In this document: positions 61,545 through 64,000 of the stretch, one piece after another
Layout of the letters: each line of letters starts with the position of its first letter
How positions within the stretch are numbered: position 1 is the first letter of the stretch
NCBI GenBank assembly: GCA_046294845.1
Contig: JBKBNU010000001.1
Span: 1,178,001 to 1,242,000 of the forward strand
Direction of reading: 5' to 3'
Length of the DNA: 64,000 bases
From: Micavibrio_C sp046294845
GTDB lineage: Bacteria; Pseudomonadota; Alphaproteobacteria; Micavibrionales; Micavibrionaceae
Position numbers and translations under genes: made by a program
Notes under the pieces: generated by a model
The model's database searches: none
What the model was told of the DNA's origin: nothing
The model's input: the letters and a program-made list of their open reading frames with translations, nothing else

Positions 61545-61667
61545 ATGTTCAAAAATCTTTTTGATTTCAGCAAACCCAAGACCCTGAAAGAGTCTGTAGG
61601 CTTCTATATTTTCTATGCGGGCATTTTTGCCTGTGTTTCTGTTATTCTGACGCTCATGGGCTTTTAA
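61545..61667 (+). CDS. Forty-residue single-helix membrane protein
   Basis: A short frame: MFKNLFDFSKPKTLKESVGF followed by YIFYAGIFACVSVILTLMGF and TAA. It has one hydrophobic segment and ends at the convergent dsbB stop (three-base overlap at 61664-61667). Its pattern MF.(N)LFD...(R/K)(D/E)SVGFYIFYAGI resembles the start of the protein at 61037-61390, which argues that it is a real paralogous gene, or a shortened copy. The ribosome site is weak. Confidence 0.45.
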   Translation: MFKNLFDFSKPKTLKESVGFYIFYAGIFACVSVILTLMGF

Positions 61668-62179
61668 AGACCGTTAGCCCGTCTTGTGATCAGCAAAGCA
61701 CAGACAAGCGTGATGGGGGCGGCGATCAGCGAGATAATCGCGTTATATCCGGCCATGGAAATACCAAAAAGACTCCACGGGATTTGATCACAGCGGGCGG
61801 CCACGGTGCTTTCTATCTGTTTCAACAGGTCAGCAGCCGAGCCCGAGAAATTGGCGGCGCATCCCTCAAGCATTGATTTCCACCAGTGTTGTTCAACGCC
61901 TACATGGTAAAAGGCAATAATACCGCCGACCAAAAATGCCAGTGAGGCCAGCGCCACAACCGCGGCTGACCCTTTGGGCTTATTTTTTATACCCATGACG
62001 ATGCCTATCAGACCGAGAATAACGATGGCGGCGTAGGGCCAGCGTTGCCATATACATAGCGGGCAGGGTGCCAGTCCGAAGACATATTGGGCTATAAAAG
62101 CCGATCCCAAGGCGCCAATACCCGTAAAAAAGAGTCCCATCGGTACAAAAACGGGGTGCGAAAGCAGATTTTTGATCAT
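61664..62179 (-). CDS. dsbB: Disulfide bond formation protein DsbB
   Basis: A 171-residue inner-membrane protein with four helices. The first Cys pair is CPLC in GLAPCPLCIWQRWPYAAI; the second periplasmic pair is Cys in EGCAANFSG and VAARCDQIPW. DsbB reoxidises DsbA with quinone. It lies between two large exported proteins rich in paired Cys, which would be natural substrates of the Dsb system (inference). No dsbA is seen next to it. Confidence 0.93.
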   Translation of the reverse strand: MIKNLLSHPVFVPMGLFFTGIGALGSAFIAQYVFGLAPCPLCIWQRWPYAAIVILGLIGIVMGIKNKPKGSAAVVALASLAFLVGGIIAFYHVGVEQHWWKSMLEGCAANFSGSAADLLKQIESTVAARCDQIPWSLFGISMAGYNAIISLIAAPITLVCALLITRRANGL

Positions 62180-62709
62180 GGGAAGCGACTCAAACTAGAG
62201 GGTTGAACGGTGCCTGCACAGGGTAGGCAGGTTAAAAAACTGCACATGCGTATAATTTATGATCTTACAGGCGGCTTTTAAAGTCATAAGCTAAGGTTAT
62301 TTTATCCACATTATGGATAGTTCTGTGGATGGATTGATCTAATCCAATTTTATCAGTATCATAGCTATGATTCCTCACTCTGATTCTAGGGTGCGGGTCT
62401 TCTTGTCTTTCCCCGCCTTCTATGAATTCTACCATCGTAAAACATGTCATTTTTGACCCTTTCAGCGCCTGAAAACAAGGGCATTAACTATTTTTTCATA
62501 ACTCACGCACTGTGTGTTAAGTGGCTTGATTTGCCTGTATTTTTACGAATGGTTAACGACTGGAATTCTTATCAATTTAGTAATGTTTTTTTGAAAAGAT
62601 TAATAAGGCGGGACAGTTGCCTCTGCAGGGGTGTGCCGCCGAAAACCCGGGGGAATTTTTTGGGACTTTTCAAAAGACAATCTGACAGCCAAGCGCGGGG
62701 GTGCCGCGC
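62180..62709 (+). other. 530-base intergenic region before the pilin-like gene
   Basis: No coding frame with recognisable content. It contains a small stem CCTGC/GCAGG near 62213-62231, a TATAAT hexamer (62251-62256) without a convincing -35, and an inverted repeat with a perfect DnaA-box sequence (separate entry). The right half is AT-rich with several TTAA sites (for example GGTTAACG near 62552) but none at CtrA spacing. This would be the promoter region of the pilin-like gene and of dsbB. Confidence 0.4.
62302..62330 (+). promoter_or_regulatory. DnaA-box-like inverted repeat
   Basis: TTATCCACA (62302-62310) is identical to the DnaA-box consensus. On the other strand TGTGGAT (62324-62330) repeats seven bases of it (ATCCACA / TGTGGAT, 13 bases between). 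The symmetric layout would also suit a dimeric repressor. A single pair in one gap is not enough to call a replication origin. Confidence 0.4.
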
Positions 62710-64000
62710 ATGACGCAACGCTGGGGAGAAAGCGGTAACGTCTTTTTCACGCTCTTTGGTGCGGTCGCACTGGTGGGCGTGGTGGGTGCCGCGACATCGA
62801 CATTGATGCGTGGCCCTGTCGGAACCGTTGTCTCCCTGAACCAGCGCGCCAAAGCCGATAGCCAGATGCAAATCGCCATGAAGCTGGCGATGCTGGAAGC
62901 CCAGCAAAGAACAACCCCTTCTTTTCCTGATTGTGATGGCGATACGCTGATCGAGCCTGTGGCGCCGGGGGCGGCTCTGCCTGGTCTGACGGGTGGTGGT
63001 CAATTACCGAGCGTAGGTTCAACCACAAATGACCCTTGGGGCGTGCCTTACGGTTATTGTGCGTGGGACCATGCTATGGTTGGTGGTGCCACAATGGGTT
63101 CGAATTGTGCTGGTGCCGGCCTTCTTGATGGTGAAGAGGGGGCATCCGGTCTTGTTATCGCGATTATCTCTGCTGGTCCTGACAGAACTTTCGGTATCAC
63201 TTGTAACGCGCAACCTGCAGCCGATTATTTAACACGCGGTGCAAACGGTGCCGACGATATCGTCGTTGATATGACTTACGCCGAGGCTAACGAAGCTTCC
63301 GGTGGTTTGTGGCATATCAAATCCGGTAATCCTGACCAGATCACCACAGGTAAAGAACTGGATGTTCAGCAAGGTGCCCAATTCTCGAGCGGTAACGTTG
63401 ATTTTACAGGTTCAACAATTACCGGAAGCAGTGCTTATGATTCCGGAGCCTCTCTGGACTTAAGTGCCGGTGGCTTGTTTATGCTGCCTGATCAGACGGT
63501 TCTCCCTGATACGGATTGTGATGACCCTGGCGATATTCCGGCAAATTCCGGTTTGCTTCGCCGTTATACAGGCGGCGCGGGTGAAGTTCTGCAGATTTGT
63601 GATGGTATTGCCGACCCGATGAACCCGGCATGGACGGATATCGGTGGTTCCGGTGGTGCTGTTGCAGCGGCTGGTAATAATACGGAAGTGCAGTTTAATG
63701 CCGGTGGCGTTTTGAGTGCTTCGCCCAATTTTGTATGGACGGGTACGACGCTTGATATTACAGGTGCCGGTGACTTCAGTACCGATCTGAATGTCGGCGA
63801 TGAATTGGTCGTTGGTGGTATTGCTGATCTGAACGGTGCACTGGATGTTGCGGGTAATACCAATCTGGGCGGTACACTGGATGTCAGTGGTGTTACAGAT
63901 ATCAATAACCAGTTGAACGTTACGGGTGCAGCCGATTTCGGTGATACATTTAATGCTGATGGTGCGGCAACATTCGGCAATACACTGGCTGTGACAGGTA
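62710..64000 (+). CDS. Pilin-like surface protein with fibre repeats (partial, runs off the window)
   Basis: An open frame of at least 430 residues from ATG 62710 (GTG at 62701 is an alternative) to the window end. The N-terminus, GESGNVFFTLFGAVALVGVV, is a prepilin-like segment after a Gly, followed by an amphipathic helix (NQRAKADSQMQIAMKLAML), but it lacks the Glu at position 5 of type IV pilins. Residues about 70-180 have three or four Cys (FPDCDGD, YGYCAWD, SNCAGAG, ITCNAQ). A Cys-framed segment at 63517-63633 resembles the module in the RCC1 protein. From 63751 on come 12-residue fibre-like repeats. It may be a pilus-tip or shaft adhesin. Confidence 0.7.
   Translation, partial: MTQRWGESGNVFFTLFGAVALVGVVGAATSTLMRGPVGTVVSLNQRAKADSQMQIAMKLAMLEAQQRTTPSFPDCDGDTLIEPVAPGAALPGLTGGGQLPSVGSTTNDPWGVPYGYCAWDHAMVGGATMGSNCAGAGLLDGEEGASGLVIAIISAGPDRTFGITCNAQPAADYLTRGANGADDIVVDMTYAEANEASGGLWHIKSGNPDQITTGKELDVQQGAQFSSGNVDFTGSTITGSSAYDSGASLDLSAGGLFMLPDQTVLPDTDCDDPGDIPANSGLLRRYTGGAGEVLQICDGIADPMNPAWTDIGGSGGAVAAAGNNTEVQFNAGGVLSASPNFVWTGTTLDITGAGDFSTDLNVGDELVVGGIADLNGALDVAGNTNLGGTLDVSGVTDINNQLNVTGAADFGDTFNADGAATFGNTLAVTG
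63751..64000 (+). repeat. 36-base (12-residue) coding repeats, beta-solenoid or fibre type
   Basis: Successive units are LDITGAGDFSTD, (LNVGDE), LVVGGIADLNGA, LDVAGNTNLGGT, LDVSGVTDINNQ, LNVTGAADFGDT, FNADGAATFGNT and LAVTG up to the window end. The consensus L(D/N)V-x-G-x(2)-(D/N)-(L/F)-x(2)-(T/A) is like repeats of phage tail fibres and beta-helical adhesins. The array continues beyond the window. Confidence 0.8.

Noticed and set aside
62180..62709. Replication origin
   Set aside because: Only one perfect and one partial DnaA box, no clear AT-rich unwinding array, and no dnaA, dnaN, parAB or hemE nearby.

Overview
The window is chromosomal DNA of an alphaproteobacterium of moderate GC content (near 50 % by eye). 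Support for this class comes from the flagellar export block running directly into a cckA-type hybrid kinase, an exact GTTC-N7-GTTC SOS box in front of recA, a TTAA-N7-TTAAC CtrA-type box, a petABC (cytochrome bc1) operon, and the DUF1013 / quinone oxidoreductase / DUF1192 and ComF / glutaredoxin / nitrilase neighbourhoods. Motility genes, a cell-surface protein style and several unusual paralogues would fit a Rhodospirillales- or Micavibrio-like lineage, but the exact lineage is inference.

Layout. 1-11.3 kb: flagellar genes (end of fliM, a DUF6468 protein, a MotE-like chaperone, two tandem MotB-like proteins, a large periplasmic TPR protein; then fliP-fliO-acidic protein-FlhB tail paralogue on the minus strand; then flgB-flgC-fliE-fliQ-fliR-flhB on the plus strand). 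11.4-13.9 kb: CckA-like kinase. 13.9-20.2 kb: a YcbK-type peptidase and an unknown partner, recA with SOS box, smpB, dapA and a soluble lytic transglycosylase. 20.3-29.7 kb: a NarL-type response regulator, then a minus-strand MoxR / DUF58 / DUF4159 / membrane vWA-like operon diverging from DUF1285 and the CCA-adding enzyme. 29.6-33.3 kb: small hypotheticals, a phosphoribosyltransferase-like unknown with a nucleoside hydrolase, and hemF. 33.5-39.1 kb: petABC with an enlarged cytochrome b, a small membrane protein, DUF924, a Na/Pi cotransporter. 39.2-45.1 kb: ALDH7-type dehydrogenase, a candidate small RNA, YdcH-like protein, DUF1013, quinone oxidoreductase, DUF1192, guaC and a Gly-rich protein. 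45.1-52.9 kb: NDUFAF5-like protein, an 831-residue methyltransferase fusion, comF, a UbiH-type monooxygenase, a Cys/Pro-rich membrane protein, glutaredoxin, nitrilase and an XRE regulator. 52.9-56.7 kb: a glutamyl-Q tRNA synthetase joined in frame to an LpxR-type lipid A deacylase, a PAP2 phosphatase and an esterase. 56.7-64.0 kb: a secreted 14-repeat RCC1/LamG protein, an HNH nuclease with a hairpin-rich leader, small membrane proteins, dsbB, and the start of a pilin-like protein with 12-residue fibre repeats.

Most of the window is ordinary core genome. The most unusual items are the GluQ-LpxR joined reading frame, the cytochrome b insertion of roughly 80 residues with two extra hydrophobic segments, the three-hairpin small-RNA candidate after the aldehyde dehydrogenase, the four-hairpin leader before the HNH gene, the paired MotB proteins of which one lacks the ion-binding aspartate, and a Cys-framed surface module shared by the two large exported proteins at the right end. 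DsbB sits between those two cysteine-containing surface proteins, which would fit a shared need for disulfide formation (inference). No tRNA, rRNA, CRISPR array, insertion sequence or prophage was recognised.
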